From: JAFALX01 sp050734185
Lineage (GTDB): Bacteria > Chloroflexota > Dormibacteria > Aeolococcales > Aeolococcaceae
Assembly: GCA_050734185.1 (NCBI GenBank)
Contig: JBOHUE010000113.1
Coordinates: forward strand, 1-26,983
Direction of reading: 5' to 3'
DNA: 26,983 nucleotides
Positions within the stretch are counted from its first letter, which is position 1. The number at the start of each line of letters is the position of its first letter. Shown here piece by piece: positions 1-8,871 of the stretch. The position numbers and the translations under genes were made by a program. The notes beneath the pieces were generated by a model that ran no database searches, had not been told where the DNA came from, and saw nothing but the letters and a program-made list of their open reading frames with translations.

Positions 1-165
1 GCGCGCGCCCGCGAAGAGCTCGGCCGCGCGCCCCGCGCGCCCGACCACGCCGCCGTCCCCGTCCGGAGCCGGCGGGGGTGGCACACCGCCCTCGTCCTAG
101 ACGCCCCGACGTGGGGGCCCGGCCAAATCCGACTTGCTGAGTCGGGTATTGGGTAGACTCCGGCC
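1..165 (+). other. Upstream margin; possible 3' end of a truncated plus-strand gene
   Basis: No complete gene is visible before the first start codon. Two plus-strand frames are open from the window edge: one stops at TAG 98-100 and reads as an Ala/Pro/Gly/Ser-rich tail, the other stops at TAG 154-156. Either could be the end of a gene that starts outside the window, but neither shows a recognisable domain. A short inverted repeat, CCGACT-TGCTG-AGTCGG at 129-145, lies between them and the next gene. It could be a weak terminator stem or an operator; there is no T run after it. Confidence 0.2.
154..159 (+). promoter_or_regulatory. -10 box TAGACT, leaderless-type promoter of the rhodanese-ThiF gene
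   Basis: TAGACT ends 6 bases before the ATG at 166, and there is no Shine-Dalgarno sequence between them. This spacing places transcription initiation at or next to the start codon, as in leaderless mRNAs. No good -35 box is present at 16-18 bases; a TTG sits closer, at 134-136, inside the 129-145 inverted repeat, so that repeat could act as an operator. Confidence 0.4.
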
Positions 166-1362
166 ATGGGCAAGTCCTCTCGCGATCTCCTCAACGAAGC
201 CAGGCTCCTCGTCCCCGAGGTCACGCCGGAGCAGGTGCACGGTGGCAACGGCCGCGCGCTGATCGACGTCCGCGAGTCCGACGAGTTCGAGCAGGGCTAC
301 ATCCCCGGCGCCATCCACGTGAGCAAGGGCCACATCGAGACGCGCATCGAGGACGCTGTGCCCAGCAGGGACACGCCGATCACGCTGTACTGCGCCGGCG
401 GCACGCGGTCGCTGCTCGCCGGCCGCGCGCTCCACGAGCTCGGCTACACCGACGTGGTCTCGATGACCGGCGGCTTCAACGCCTGGAAGCAGGCGGGTTT
501 CGATTTCGCGATGCCGGCCGCGCTGACCCCTGAGCAGAAGGTGCGCTACAGCCGCCATCTGCTCATCCCCGAGATCGGCGTCGAGGGGCAGGCAAAGCTG
601 CTCAACTCGAAGGTGCTGCTCATCGGCGCCGGCGGCCTGGGCACGCCCGCAGCGCTGTACCTTGCCGCGGCGGGCGTCGGCACGATCGGCTTCGTCGACT
701 TCGACGTGGTCGATCTCAGCAACCTGCAGCGTCAGGTGCTCCACACCGAAGACCGCATCGGCATGCGTAAGACCGAGTCCGCGAAGATCGCGCTGCAGGC
801 GCTCAATAGCGACGTGACCGTCGTCGAACACAACGTGATGCTCAACGGCGAGAACGCGCGCGAGATGTTCGAGCAGTACGACGTTATTGTCAACGGATGC
901 GATAACTTCCCGACGCGGTACCTCGCCAACGATGTCGCCATCTTTGCGAAGAAGCCGCTCGTCGACGGCGGGATCTTCCGCTTCGAGGGCCAGCTGACGA
1001 CCGTGGTGCCGTTCGCGTCGCCGTGCTACCGCTGCCGGTATCCGCTGCCGCCGCCGCCGGAGGAGGCTCCCTCGTGCGCCGAGGCCGGCGTGCTCGGTGT
1101 CCTGCCGGGTGTGATCGGCGTGCTGCAGGCGCTGGAGACGATCAAGCTCATCACCGGCGTCGGCGAGCCGCTCACCGGCCGCCTGCTGCATTTCGACGCG
1201 CTGTCCATGCGCTTCCGCGAGTTCCGCGTCCCGCGGGACCCGCAGTGCCCGGTGTGCGGCGAGAACCCGACGATCACCGAACCCATCGATTACGCGGGGT
1301 TCTGTGCGGCACCGATTGGTCAGGCGACCGAGATGGTCGGCGCCACCCCCGCGCACGTCTAG
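166..1362 (+). CDS. Rhodanese-ThiF/MoeB fusion: sulfur-carrier adenylyltransferase with N-terminal sulfurtransferase domain
   Basis: 398 aa. Residues about 15-113 form a rhodanese domain with the persulfide loop CAGGTRS (Cys76). Residues about 120-398 form a ThiF/MoeB E1-like domain with nucleotide motif GAGGLG (154-159), the DNLQRQ-type segment after it, zinc pairs CYRC (287/290) and CPVC (361/364), and a conserved Cys304 in SCAEAGVLG that aligns with the thioester/persulfide cysteine of ThiF-type enzymes. Family members adenylate the C-terminal glycine of a ubiquitin-like sulfur carrier (MoaD, ThiS, CysO) and pass sulfur to it as a thiocarboxylate. In MoeZ-type proteins the rhodanese is C-terminal; here it comes first. 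No carrier protein is encoded nearby, so the pathway (Mo cofactor, thiamine or cysteine) cannot be assigned. Cytosolic. The ATG follows a TAGACT box by 6 bases. Confidence 0.93.
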   Translation: MGKSSRDLLNEARLLVPEVTPEQVHGGNGRALIDVRESDEFEQGYIPGAIHVSKGHIETRIEDAVPSRDTPITLYCAGGTRSLLAGRALHELGYTDVVSMTGGFNAWKQAGFDFAMPAALTPEQKVRYSRHLLIPEIGVEGQAKLLNSKVLLIGAGGLGTPAALYLAAAGVGTIGFVDFDVVDLSNLQRQVLHTEDRIGMRKTESAKIALQALNSDVTVVEHNVMLNGENAREMFEQYDVIVNGCDNFPTRYLANDVAIFAKKPLVDGGIFRFEGQLTTVVPFASPCYRCRYPLPPPPEEAPSCAEAGVLGVLPGVIGVLQALETIKLITGVGEPLTGRLLHFDALSMRFREFRVPRDPQCPVCGENPTITEPIDYAGFCAAPIGQATEMVGATPAHV

Positions 1363-1380
1363 CGCACCGAAGCGCTGATC

Positions 1381-1557
1381 TCAGCGCGGGCGCTGGGCCG
1401 GCGTCGCCTCGTCGACGAGCAACACGGGCAGCCCGTCGACGATGGGATAGAGCAGCGCGCATGCGTCGCACCGCAGGCCTGACTCGTCGTCGACCAGCTC
1501 GCCGTGGCACCGCGGGCAGGCGAGCAGCCGCCGGACCCCGGGCGGCAGCGGTTTCAC
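1381..1557 (-). CDS. Trm112-like / UPF0434 small zinc protein
   Basis: 58 aa with two zinc-knuckle pairs, CPRC and CDAC, and the family ending YPIVDGLPVLLVDEA. Bacterial Trm112/YcaR proteins are small zinc-ribbon proteins; in eukaryotes and archaea Trm112 activates methyltransferases, but the bacterial role is poorly defined. I chose the GTG at 1557 because it overlaps the stop of the upstream hydrolase (GTGA, four bases) and because homology begins right after it (KPLPPGVRRLLACP); upstream in-frame codons only shadow the hydrolase gene. It is the last gene of a helicase-hydrolase-Trm112 operon and converges on the ThiF gene with an 18-base gap. Confidence 0.85.
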   Translation of the reverse strand: MKPLPPGVRRLLACPRCHGELVDDESGLRCDACALLYPIVDGLPVLLVDEATPAQRPR

Positions 1558-2342
1558 ACCGCGACGGGGTCGAGCCTTGCCAGAAATCGCCGCACCTGCT
1601 CGGTGAACACGGGCGGGTCCTCGAGGTTGCTCAGGTGCCCGCACTGCAGGGTCACCAGCTGAGCGCCGGGGATCGCCCGCACCATCGCGTCGACGTCGGC
1701 TCGCGGGGTGACCGTGTCGTGCCCGCCCGCGAGCACGAGCGCCGGCATAGTGATCGCGGCAAGCTGCGGCGTGCTGTCCGGCCGCGCTGCCATCGCACGC
1801 GCAGCGTGGGCGACGCCCGCCGAGGTGCAGCGCCGGATGCGTCCGCGCACGGGATCCGCAACGTGCACCTCATCGCGTGAATCCGGGCTCAGCAGCCGCT
1901 CGATGTTGGGCTCGACGATGGACTCGACGCTGTCATCGCGAAGCACGGCGTCCGCCAGCGCGAGCCGTGCGGCGCGCACCTCGTCGCTGTCCGCGGTGGC
2001 CCGGGTGGATGCGAGCACCAGGCTCATGACGCGGTCCGGCGCCTGTCGCAGCACGGCAAAGGCCACGTAGCCGCCCATCGACGAGCCGGCGAGGTGGAAC
2101 CGGTCGACCCCGCGCTCGTCGAGTGCCTGCAGCACCGCGAGCGCGAAGCTGTCGAGGCTCGGTTCTCCCGGCGGCAGGGGCGACGATCCGCAGCCCCAGT
2201 AGTCGGGACGGAGGCAGCGAAATCGCCCGGACAGCGCCGCGACCTGGTGGTCCCACTGCGACGCGTCGAGCGGAAACGCGTGCAGCATCAGCAGCGGCGC
2301 ACCGTCACCCGTGTCGTGCAGCGCCGGCAGCGTACCCGCCAT
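1554..2342 (-). CDS. Alpha/beta-fold hydrolase (3-oxoadipate enol-lactonase-like)
   Basis: 262 aa. Shows the alpha/beta hydrolase order: oxyanion segment HAFPLDASQW (21-30), nucleophile elbow GSSMGG with Ser88, acid residue in GGHDTVTP (Asp209) and catalytic His236 in CGHLSNLEDP. The closest pattern I recognise is the enol-lactonase/esterase group that includes PcaD, but no other aromatic degradation gene is present, so the substrate is unknown. Cytosolic, no signal peptide. The ATG at 2342 lies 10 bases after the stop of the DEAD-box helicase and begins MAGTLPALHDTGDG, matching where the fold starts. Its stop overlaps the start of the Trm112-like gene, so the three genes are probably cotranscribed. 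Confidence 0.88.
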   Translation of the reverse strand: MAGTLPALHDTGDGAPLLMLHAFPLDASQWDHQVAALSGRFRCLRPDYWGCGSSPLPPGEPSLDSFALAVLQALDERGVDRFHLAGSSMGGYVAFAVLRQAPDRVMSLVLASTRATADSDEVRAARLALADAVLRDDSVESIVEPNIERLLSPDSRDEVHVADPVRGRIRRCTSAGVAHAARAMAARPDSTPQLAAITMPALVLAGGHDTVTPRADVDAMVRAIPGAQLVTLQCGHLSNLEDPPVFTEQVRRFLARLDPVAV

Positions 2343-2352
2343 CGGCGCGGCG

Positions 2353-3603
<1,251 letters not shown>

Positions 3604-3612
3604 GACAGTTGC

Positions 3613-3618
3613 AGTCTA
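3613..3618 (-). promoter_or_regulatory. -10 box TAGACT before the helicase operon
   Basis: On the minus strand TAGACT ends 9 bases before the TTG at 3603. It is the same hexamer seen before the ThiF gene. A TTGATT lies 14 bases upstream of it, too close for a standard -35. No Shine-Dalgarno sequence precedes the TTG. Confidence 0.35.
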
Positions 3619-3677
3619 CCCGAAGCCGCTCGAATCAACACGCGACGGCACGGCGACAGGGCCGAACGCCCGGGCAG

Positions 3678-4712
3678 ATGAGAAGATGCGGCCCCGTGGC
3701 CGCCGACATTCTGTGCACGGTGCCGCTGCCGGGACGCTTCGCGGAGCGCATCGACGGAGTGGCATCGGTTCGCGTCATCGGGCGCCTGCAGACGCGTGAC
3801 GAGCTCGCCGGTCTGCTCGGCGCGAGCCCGTGCGACGTCCTCTGCCCGCAGCTGCAGGAGCGCATCGACGGAGCGGTGCTCGACGCGGGCGCGCCCCGGC
3901 TGCGCTGCGTGTCGCTGTTCGCGGTGGGTTTCGACAACGTCGACATCGCCGCCGCAACTGCGCGCGGCATCGTCGTCGGCCATACGCCCGGGGTGCTCAC
4001 CGACGCCACCGCCGACTGCGCCATGGGGCTGATCCTGGCCGCCGCACGCCGCTTGTGCGAGGGCGATCGCGAGGTCCGGGCAGGGCGGTGGGGTGGCTGG
4101 GCTCCGAGCTACATGCTCGGGCTGCAGGTCACCGGCGCGCGACTGGGGCTCGTCGGGTTCGGGCGCATCGGCCAGGCGGTTGCGCGGCGCGCGCTGGGGT
4201 TCGCCATGCAGGTCAGCTTTGCCGACCCGACCTCCCCCGAGGTTCCCGAGGATCTCCGCGCACAGGTGCGGGAGGTGGCGTTCGAGCAGCTCCTGGCCGA
4301 ATCAGACGTCATCAGCCTGCACACGCCGCTGAGCGCGGTCACCCGCCATCTCATCGGCGAACCCCAGCTGCGCGCCATGAGGTCGACGGCGATCCTGGTC
4401 AACACCTCCCGCGGCGCGGTGATCGACGAGCCCGCGCTGGTGCGCGCACTGCAGGAAGGCTGGGTCGGGGGTGCCGGGCTCGACGTCTACGAAAACGAGC
4501 CGGCGCTTGCGCCGGGGCTCACCGAATGCCCCACGGTGGTGCTCGCGCCGCACCTGGGCAGCGCGACTGTGCAGACGCGTGACGCGATGGCCGAGCTCAC
4601 CGCCGACAACGCGCTGGACGCGCTGCGCGGCACCGTCCCGCGGCGGTGCGTCAACCCGGACGCATGGGCCGCCGCTGCTCCGGCCCCGCTGCTGGGCGAG
4701 CCCGGCGCGTGA
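3678..4712 (+). CDS. D-isomer-specific 2-hydroxyacid dehydrogenase
   Basis: 344 aa from ATG 3678 (GTG 3696 is a good alternative, giving AADILCTV at the N terminus). The Rossmann motif GFGRIG lies at 160-165. The catalytic residues of the family are visible: Arg245 in NTSRGAVID, Glu in DVYENEP (268-275) and His292 in APHLGS. The enzyme interconverts a 2-keto acid and a D-2-hydroxyacid with NAD(P)H. The group includes glyoxylate/hydroxypyruvate reductase, formate, glycerate and phosphonate dehydrogenases, and the exact substrate cannot be read here. No ACT domain, so it is not a regular SerA. Its stop overlaps the GTG of the HAD gene (GTGA), so the two are coupled. It is divergent from the helicase operon across about 75 bases. 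Confidence 0.9.
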   Translation: MRRCGPVAADILCTVPLPGRFAERIDGVASVRVIGRLQTRDELAGLLGASPCDVLCPQLQERIDGAVLDAGAPRLRCVSLFAVGFDNVDIAAATARGIVVGHTPGVLTDATADCAMGLILAAARRLCEGDREVRAGRWGGWAPSYMLGLQVTGARLGLVGFGRIGQAVARRALGFAMQVSFADPTSPEVPEDLRAQVREVAFEQLLAESDVISLHTPLSAVTRHLIGEPQLRAMRSTAILVNTSRGAVIDEPALVRALQEGWVGGAGLDVYENEPALAPGLTECPTVVLAPHLGSATVQTRDAMAELTADNALDALRGTVPRRCVNPDAWAAAAPAPLLGEPGA

Positions 4713-5596
4713 TCCCGCCCGACATTCGCGCGGCTGACGCGCCGCGTCCGGGATTCACGCCGCGCGTCGTGATCCTCGACCTCGACGGAACGAGCATCTC
4801 CAAGGGCACGTTCATCCACCCGCGAACGGAGGCGGCGGTGCGCGCGGCCGCGCAGCGCCGGCCCGTGTTCATCGCGACGGGACGGCAATACATTTCGGCG
4901 CAGCCGTGGGCGCAGCGCATGGGGGTCACCGAGCCGATCGTGTGTTTCGAGGGGGCCGTGATCCGCACGATGCCGGACGAGTCGGGGCCGCTGGGCACGC
5001 TCCTGTTCGAGCGGCTGCTCCCCGCCGAACCAGCGGTGCACGCGCTGCGCCTGGCGCGCGAGAACCACTGGCACATGCATGCGTACGACGGCGAGCAGCT
5101 CGTCTCCGAGCGCGACACGCCCGAGCTCCACTACTACTGCGAGATCGCGGGCGTCGGGTATGAGCTGGTGCCGAGCCTCGAGCCGGTGCTTCGGGCGGGT
5201 ACCGCCAAGTGCGTCTGCGTGGTCCAGGAGATGGAGGAGGCAACGCGCTGCGTCCACGTCATGCGCGCTGCGCTCGGCGACAGCGCCCACGTCACGCGGT
5301 CGCTGTGGCGCTACATCGAGGTGGTCGATCCGAAGGTGTCCAAGGCGGCGGCCTGCGCGGTCGTGTGTGAACGCCTCGGAGTCAATGTCAGCGAGGCCGT
5401 CTTCGTGGGCGACGCCCCCAACGACGTCGACATGCTCGACGCGGCGGGCTTCTCGGTTGCAGTCGATGCCGGCAGAAACCCGGAGGTGCTCGCTCACGCG
5501 GACGCCACCTGCGCCCCGCCCACAGAGGGAGGGGTCGCCGACGTGCTCGAGACCCTCGGTCTCGCCGAGCGCCGCCCTAGCTCACCGCCTGCTTGA
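4709..5596 (+). CDS. Cof-type HAD-IIB family phosphatase
   Basis: 295 aa from GTG 4709, which overlaps the stop of the dehydrogenase by four bases. Motif I is DLDGTSI (24-30) with nucleophile Asp24 and acid Asp26; motif II is the IATGR segment; the motif III lysine lies in the VSKAAA segment; and motif IV is GDAPND (234-239). The large C2-type cap between motifs II and III and the ending GGVADVLE mark the Cof/IIB subfamily, which dephosphorylates sugar phosphates and flavin or pyridoxal phosphate intermediates. Coupling to a 2-hydroxyacid dehydrogenase suggests removal of a phosphorylated side product or metabolite, but this is inference. The last 20 bases overlap the 3' end of the convergent DUF1801 gene. 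Confidence 0.9.
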   Translation: MIPPDIRAADAPRPGFTPRVVILDLDGTSISKGTFIHPRTEAAVRAAAQRRPVFIATGRQYISAQPWAQRMGVTEPIVCFEGAVIRTMPDESGPLGTLLFERLLPAEPAVHALRLARENHWHMHAYDGEQLVSERDTPELHYYCEIAGVGYELVPSLEPVLRAGTAKCVCVVQEMEEATRCVHVMRAALGDSAHVTRSLWRYIEVVDPKVSKAAACAVVCERLGVNVSEAVFVGDAPNDVDMLDAAGFSVAVDAGRNPEVLAHADATCAPPTEGGVADVLETLGLAERRPSSPPA

Positions 5597-6014
5597 CCAG
5601 CTGCGCAATCCGCGCCTCGTCCGAGCGCGTCAGCTTCGTCACCGCGAACTCGGTGGGCCAGACGTTTCCGTCATCGAGGTGCGCCTGGTCGCTGAAGCCC
5701 AGCGTCGCGTAGCGCGTCTTGAATTTCTCTGCGGGCTTGAAGTGGCAGACGAGCTTCCCGTCGCGGTGCCAGGCGGGCATCCCGTACCAGAGCTTCGGCG
5801 CGAGATCCGGCGCAGCCGCGGCGATGATGTCGCGGATGCGCTCGCCGAGCGCACGATCGGCCGGATTCATCTCGGCGATCTTGTCGCGCATCGCCTGCGC
5901 ACCTTCGTTGCGGTCGAGGTCCTGCTTCAGCTCTTTCGCGCGGGCGCGCATGGCGGAGCGCTCCGCGTCGCTGAACCGTGGGGCCTGCTTGGCGGTTGTC
6001 TTCGTCGGACTCAT
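5577..6014 (-). CDS. DUF1801 family protein (YdhG-like)
   Basis: 145 aa. The core APDLAPKLWYGMPAW, followed by GKLVCHFKPAEKFKTRYATLGF, is the DUF1801/YdhG signature; related proteins are described as small iron-chaperone-like (frataxin-fold) proteins, but the function is not firmly known. The N terminus is basic (MSPTKTTAKQ) and followed by a charged helix rich in Lys, Glu and Arg, an extension often seen in actinobacterial members. The ATG at 6014 has a strong Shine-Dalgarno sequence, GGAGGT, 7 bases upstream, and a possible TAGCCT -10 box further up. It is monocistronic and convergent with the HAD gene, sharing 20 bases with it. Confidence 0.85.
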   Translation of the reverse strand: MSPTKTTAKQAPRFSDAERSAMRARAKELKQDLDRNEGAQAMRDKIAEMNPADRALGERIRDIIAAAAPDLAPKLWYGMPAWHRDGKLVCHFKPAEKFKTRYATLGFSDQAHLDDGNVWPTEFAVTKLTRSDEARIAQLVKQAVS

Positions 6015-6115
6015 CGGTGTTACCTCCGTCGGGGTTGTCGAAGCGAATGCCCGCAGGCTAGCGCGAGTCCCGGAGCGAGTCTTCTCGAATCCTGATCAGC
6101 TGACCGGCGCCGCGC

Positions 6116-6610
6116 CTACTCGTAGCCGGTGCTGCCGTCGATGCGCTCGCGAATGAGGTCGGCGTGCCCGTTGTGTCGTGAGTACTCGTCGATCATGTGG
6201 ACCAGAACCCAGCGCAGCGAGACGTCGACGCCGCTCCTGTGGTGGCCGGTGAAATCGAGCGAGCGGGTCGCGAGGATCTCCCGCGAGCGCTCGCACTCGT
6301 CGCGCCAGGCCTTCAGCGCGGCGGCGCCGGTGTCGGTGCGCGCGTCCTCGAAGTCGGAATCGTTGCTGCGCTCGTACGCGTCGTCGACGGTCTCGCCGCC
6401 GACGGTGCGGCGGAACCAGCCGCGCTCGACGTTGGTCATGTGCCGCACCAGCCCGAGGAGCGAGAGGTTGGAAGGCGGTGCTGATTGTTCGCTGAGCTGG
6501 TCGTCGCTCAGCCCCTCGCACTTGCGCTCGAGCACCGAGCGCTGCCACTCGAGAAAGGCCACGAGGGTGGTGCGCTCGTCGGACATGCGGGGCAGGCTGT
6601 CGTAGTCCAC
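6116..6610 (-). CDS. DinB family protein (DUF664), putative thiol-dependent metalloenzyme
   Basis: 164 aa. This looks like a four-helix DinB/YfiT-type protein: LLGLVRHMTNVERGWF carries the first metal-ligand candidate (His57), and HMIDEYSRHNGHADLIRE near the C terminus carries the paired histidines (His138, His146, His149). DUF664 members are common in Actinomycetota, and some relatives use mycothiol or bacillithiol as cosubstrate; no thiol-synthesis gene is visible here. I chose GTG 6610 because GAGGGG lies 5 bases before it, directly after the stop of the hydroxyacyl-CoA dehydrogenase (9-base gap); ATG 6586 is a possible internal start. Last gene of a minus-strand run, probably translated from the same mRNA as the fumarase. 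Confidence 0.87.
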   Translation of the reverse strand: MDYDSLPRMSDERTTLVAFLEWQRSVLERKCEGLSDDQLSEQSAPPSNLSLLGLVRHMTNVERGWFRRTVGGETVDDAYERSNDSDFEDARTDTGAAALKAWRDECERSREILATRSLDFTGHHRSGVDVSLRWVLVHMIDEYSRHNGHADLIRERIDGSTGYE

Positions 6611-6619
6611 GAGGTCCCC

Positions 6620-7471
6620 TCAGCCGTCGCTGAACCCGCGTCCCGTCTTGCGCCCGAGCTCGCCACGCTGGACGTGCTCGCGCAGGATCGGCAGGGGCGC
6701 CCAGCGGCTGTCGCCGGTCTGCCGCTCGCCCTCCTCGAGGATCGCTTCGACGACGTCGAGCCCCACCAGGTCGGCGAGCGCGAACGGACCGAGCGGCCAG
6801 CCCAGCGCGTTGTGCACCGCGAGGTCGCAGTCGTCGACGCTCACGTAGCCGTCCTGCGCCAGACGCATCGCCTCCTGCATCGCGATGAAGAGGATGCGGT
6901 TGGCGATGAAGCCGTACGTCTCACGTGCGACGAGCACCGGGGTCTTGCCGATGGAGCGGGAGAAGTCCATTGCGCGCCGCGCGGCCGCCTCGGCCGTGTG
7001 CGGTCCGCGCACCACCTCGACCAGCGCCATGACCAGTGGGGGGTTGAAGAAGTGCACGTTGAGCAGCCGCGCCGGGTCGCGCACGGCGTCCGCCATCATC
7101 GAGCTCGGCATCGTCGAGGAGTTCGTGCCAAGAATGGCATCGTCATCCAGCCGCTCGGCGATCTCGCTGAGGACGCCGCGCTTCACGTCGCGGTCCTCTG
7201 CGACGGACTCAATGACCACGCTCGCGCCGGCGACGTCTGCGATGTCGGTCGTGAGCACCACCCGTTCGAGGGCCGCCTCGCACTCGTCGTGGTCGAGCTT
7301 GCCCTTCTCGACACGACGCCGGAGGAGCTTGGCCGCATCCGAGCGCGCTGCCTGCAGGCGCTCGTCGCGGCGCCCGATGAGCCGCACATCCCAGTGATGC
7401 AGCGCGGCCTGATACGCGATCTGCCCTCCCATGGTGCCCGCGCCGACGACCGCGAGTGTCCCGGGTGTCAT
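6620..7471 (-). CDS. 3-hydroxyacyl-CoA (3-hydroxybutyryl-CoA type) dehydrogenase
   Basis: 283 aa, the usual length for the single-function enzyme. NAD-binding motif GAGTMG lies at 10-15. The substrate site has TNSST (116-120), the catalytic HFFNPP with His140, and Glu152 in VEVVRG. The C-terminal domain contains GFIANR (187-192) and the ending GRKTGRGFSDG typical of the family. It oxidises L-3-hydroxyacyl-CoA to 3-ketoacyl-CoA with NAD, or the reverse, in beta-oxidation or butyrate/PHB metabolism. No thiolase or enoyl-CoA hydratase is adjacent, so the direction is unknown. The ATG overlaps the fumarase stop (ATGA), giving translational coupling to a TCA-cycle enzyme. Confidence 0.92.
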   Translation of the reverse strand: MTPGTLAVVGAGTMGGQIAYQAALHHWDVRLIGRRDERLQAARSDAAKLLRRRVEKGKLDHDECEAALERVVLTTDIADVAGASVVIESVAEDRDVKRGVLSEIAERLDDDAILGTNSSTMPSSMMADAVRDPARLLNVHFFNPPLVMALVEVVRGPHTAEAAARRAMDFSRSIGKTPVLVARETYGFIANRILFIAMQEAMRLAQDGYVSVDDCDLAVHNALGWPLGPFALADLVGLDVVEAILEEGERQTGDSRWAPLPILREHVQRGELGRKTGRGFSDG

Positions 7472-8832
7472 CGCCCCGGGTGCGTCATCGCTTCGGGGTC
7501 GAGAACGGAGTCGATCTCCTGCTCACTGAGGCTCGTGCGCTCGCGCGCCACCTCGCGTATGGTGCGCCCGGACGCGTACGCCTCCTTCGCGATCGACGCC
7601 GCCGCGTCGTAGCCGATGAGCGGCGCCAGCGCGGTGGCCAGCATCAGGCCGCGCTCCACCAGCGCCGGGCCGTTGTCCGTTGCGGTGATGCCATCGATGC
7701 AGCGCTCGGCGAGGTTGCGAGCGGCTGCTGAGAGCAGGGCGATCGACTCGAGGAGCGCGTGCGCGGCCACGGGCATCATCACGTTGAGCTCAAGCAGCGA
7801 TCCGGCGGCGCCCGCGAACGAGACCACGGCGTCGTTGCCGATCACTTGAGCGGCGACCATGGTCACCGACTCGAGGATCACCGGGTTGACCTTCCCCGGC
7901 ATGATCGAGGAGCCCGGTTGCACCGCGGGGATCGCGATCTCGGCGACGCCGGCACGCGGCCCGAACCCGAGCAGCCGGAGGTCGGACGCGATCACGAACA
8001 GCGCGACGGCCACGGCCCGCAGCGCTCCGCTGGCGGCGACGTCGGCGTCGAGCGTCGACTGCGCGCTGAAGTGGTTGTCGGTCTCGCGGAACGGAATTCC
8101 GGTGATCTCGACGAGCCGAGCGATGACGCGCGCCGCGAACTCGGGGTGCGTGCCGATCCCTGTGCCGACGGCCGTGCCGCCCAGCGGCAGCTCCACCAGC
8201 GCCGCCACGGCCTCCGTGCAGCGACGCAGCGCCCGCTCGATCTGCCCGGCGTAGCCGAGAAATTCCTGACCCAGCCGGATCGGGGTGGCGTCCTGCAGAT
8301 GCGTGCGCCCCGTCTTGATCACAGGCCACAGCTCGTCCGCCTTCCGGCGCAGCGAGCGTTCGAGCTCCTGCAGCGCCGGCTCGAGATCGCGGTGGATGCC
8401 CTTGGCGGCGGCCACTTGGATCGCGGTCGGGATCACGTCGTTGCTCGACTGCCCCAGGTTGACGTGGTCGTTCGGGTGGACCGGGCCCCCGGATCCCCTG
8501 GGGGCGCCGAGTAGCTCGGCCGCTCGGTTGCTGATCACCTCGTTGGCGTTCGTGTTGGTGGAGGTCCCGCTGCCCGTCTGGAACACGTCCACGATGAAGT
8601 GGTCGTGGAGGGTGCCGTCGGCGACCTCGACGGCTGCCTGGGCGATCGCCTCCGCCAACCGGGGCTCGAGCAGACCGAGCTCCTCATTGACCAGCGCCGC
8701 CTGCTGCTTGATCAGCCCCAGCGCCCGGGTGAACGACTGCGGCAGGCGCCGGTCGCTGATGGGGAAGTTGACCGCGGCGCGCATGGTGCTCGCGCCGTGG
8801 TACGCGTCGGCGGGGACGTCGAACTCACCCAT
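7468..8832 (-). CDS. fumC: Class II fumarate hydratase (fumarase C)
   Basis: 454 aa. Catalyses fumarate to malate hydration in the TCA cycle as a cytosolic homotetramer. Signature GSSIMPGKVNP lies at 307-317 with the catalytic serine. Other conserved blocks are QTGSGTSTNTNANEV (85-99), HPNDHVN (119-125), GQSSNDV (127-133) and GRTHLQDATP (175-184). Fumarase is favoured over aspartase by the close match to FumC in these blocks. ATG 8832 is the only usual start codon, with GGGAG 9 bases before it, yet codons directly upstream (ERDS) still match the FumC N terminus (see findings). It is in the same frame as the histidine kinase and begins 39 bases after the kinase stop. Confidence 0.94.
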   Translation of the reverse strand: MGEFDVPADAYHGASTMRAAVNFPISDRRLPQSFTRALGLIKQQAALVNEELGLLEPRLAEAIAQAAVEVADGTLHDHFIVDVFQTGSGTSTNTNANEVISNRAAELLGAPRGSGGPVHPNDHVNLGQSSNDVIPTAIQVAAAKGIHRDLEPALQELERSLRRKADELWPVIKTGRTHLQDATPIRLGQEFLGYAGQIERALRRCTEAVAALVELPLGGTAVGTGIGTHPEFAARVIARLVEITGIPFRETDNHFSAQSTLDADVAASGALRAVAVALFVIASDLRLLGFGPRAGVAEIAIPAVQPGSSIMPGKVNPVILESVTMVAAQVIGNDAVVSFAGAAGSLLELNVMMPVAAHALLESIALLSAAARNLAERCIDGITATDNGPALVERGLMLATALAPLIGYDAAASIAKEAYASGRTIREVARERTSLSEQEIDSVLDPEAMTHPGR

Positions 8833-8871
8833 CGAGTCGCGCTCCCGCCTGGTTTCACCGGCTGTCGTCGA

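Noticed and set aside
97..1356. 419-codon open frame on the minus strand opposite the ThiF gene
   Set aside because: It is the antisense shadow of a strongly supported gene; its Arg/Ala/His-rich product has no motif and reflects high third-position GC.
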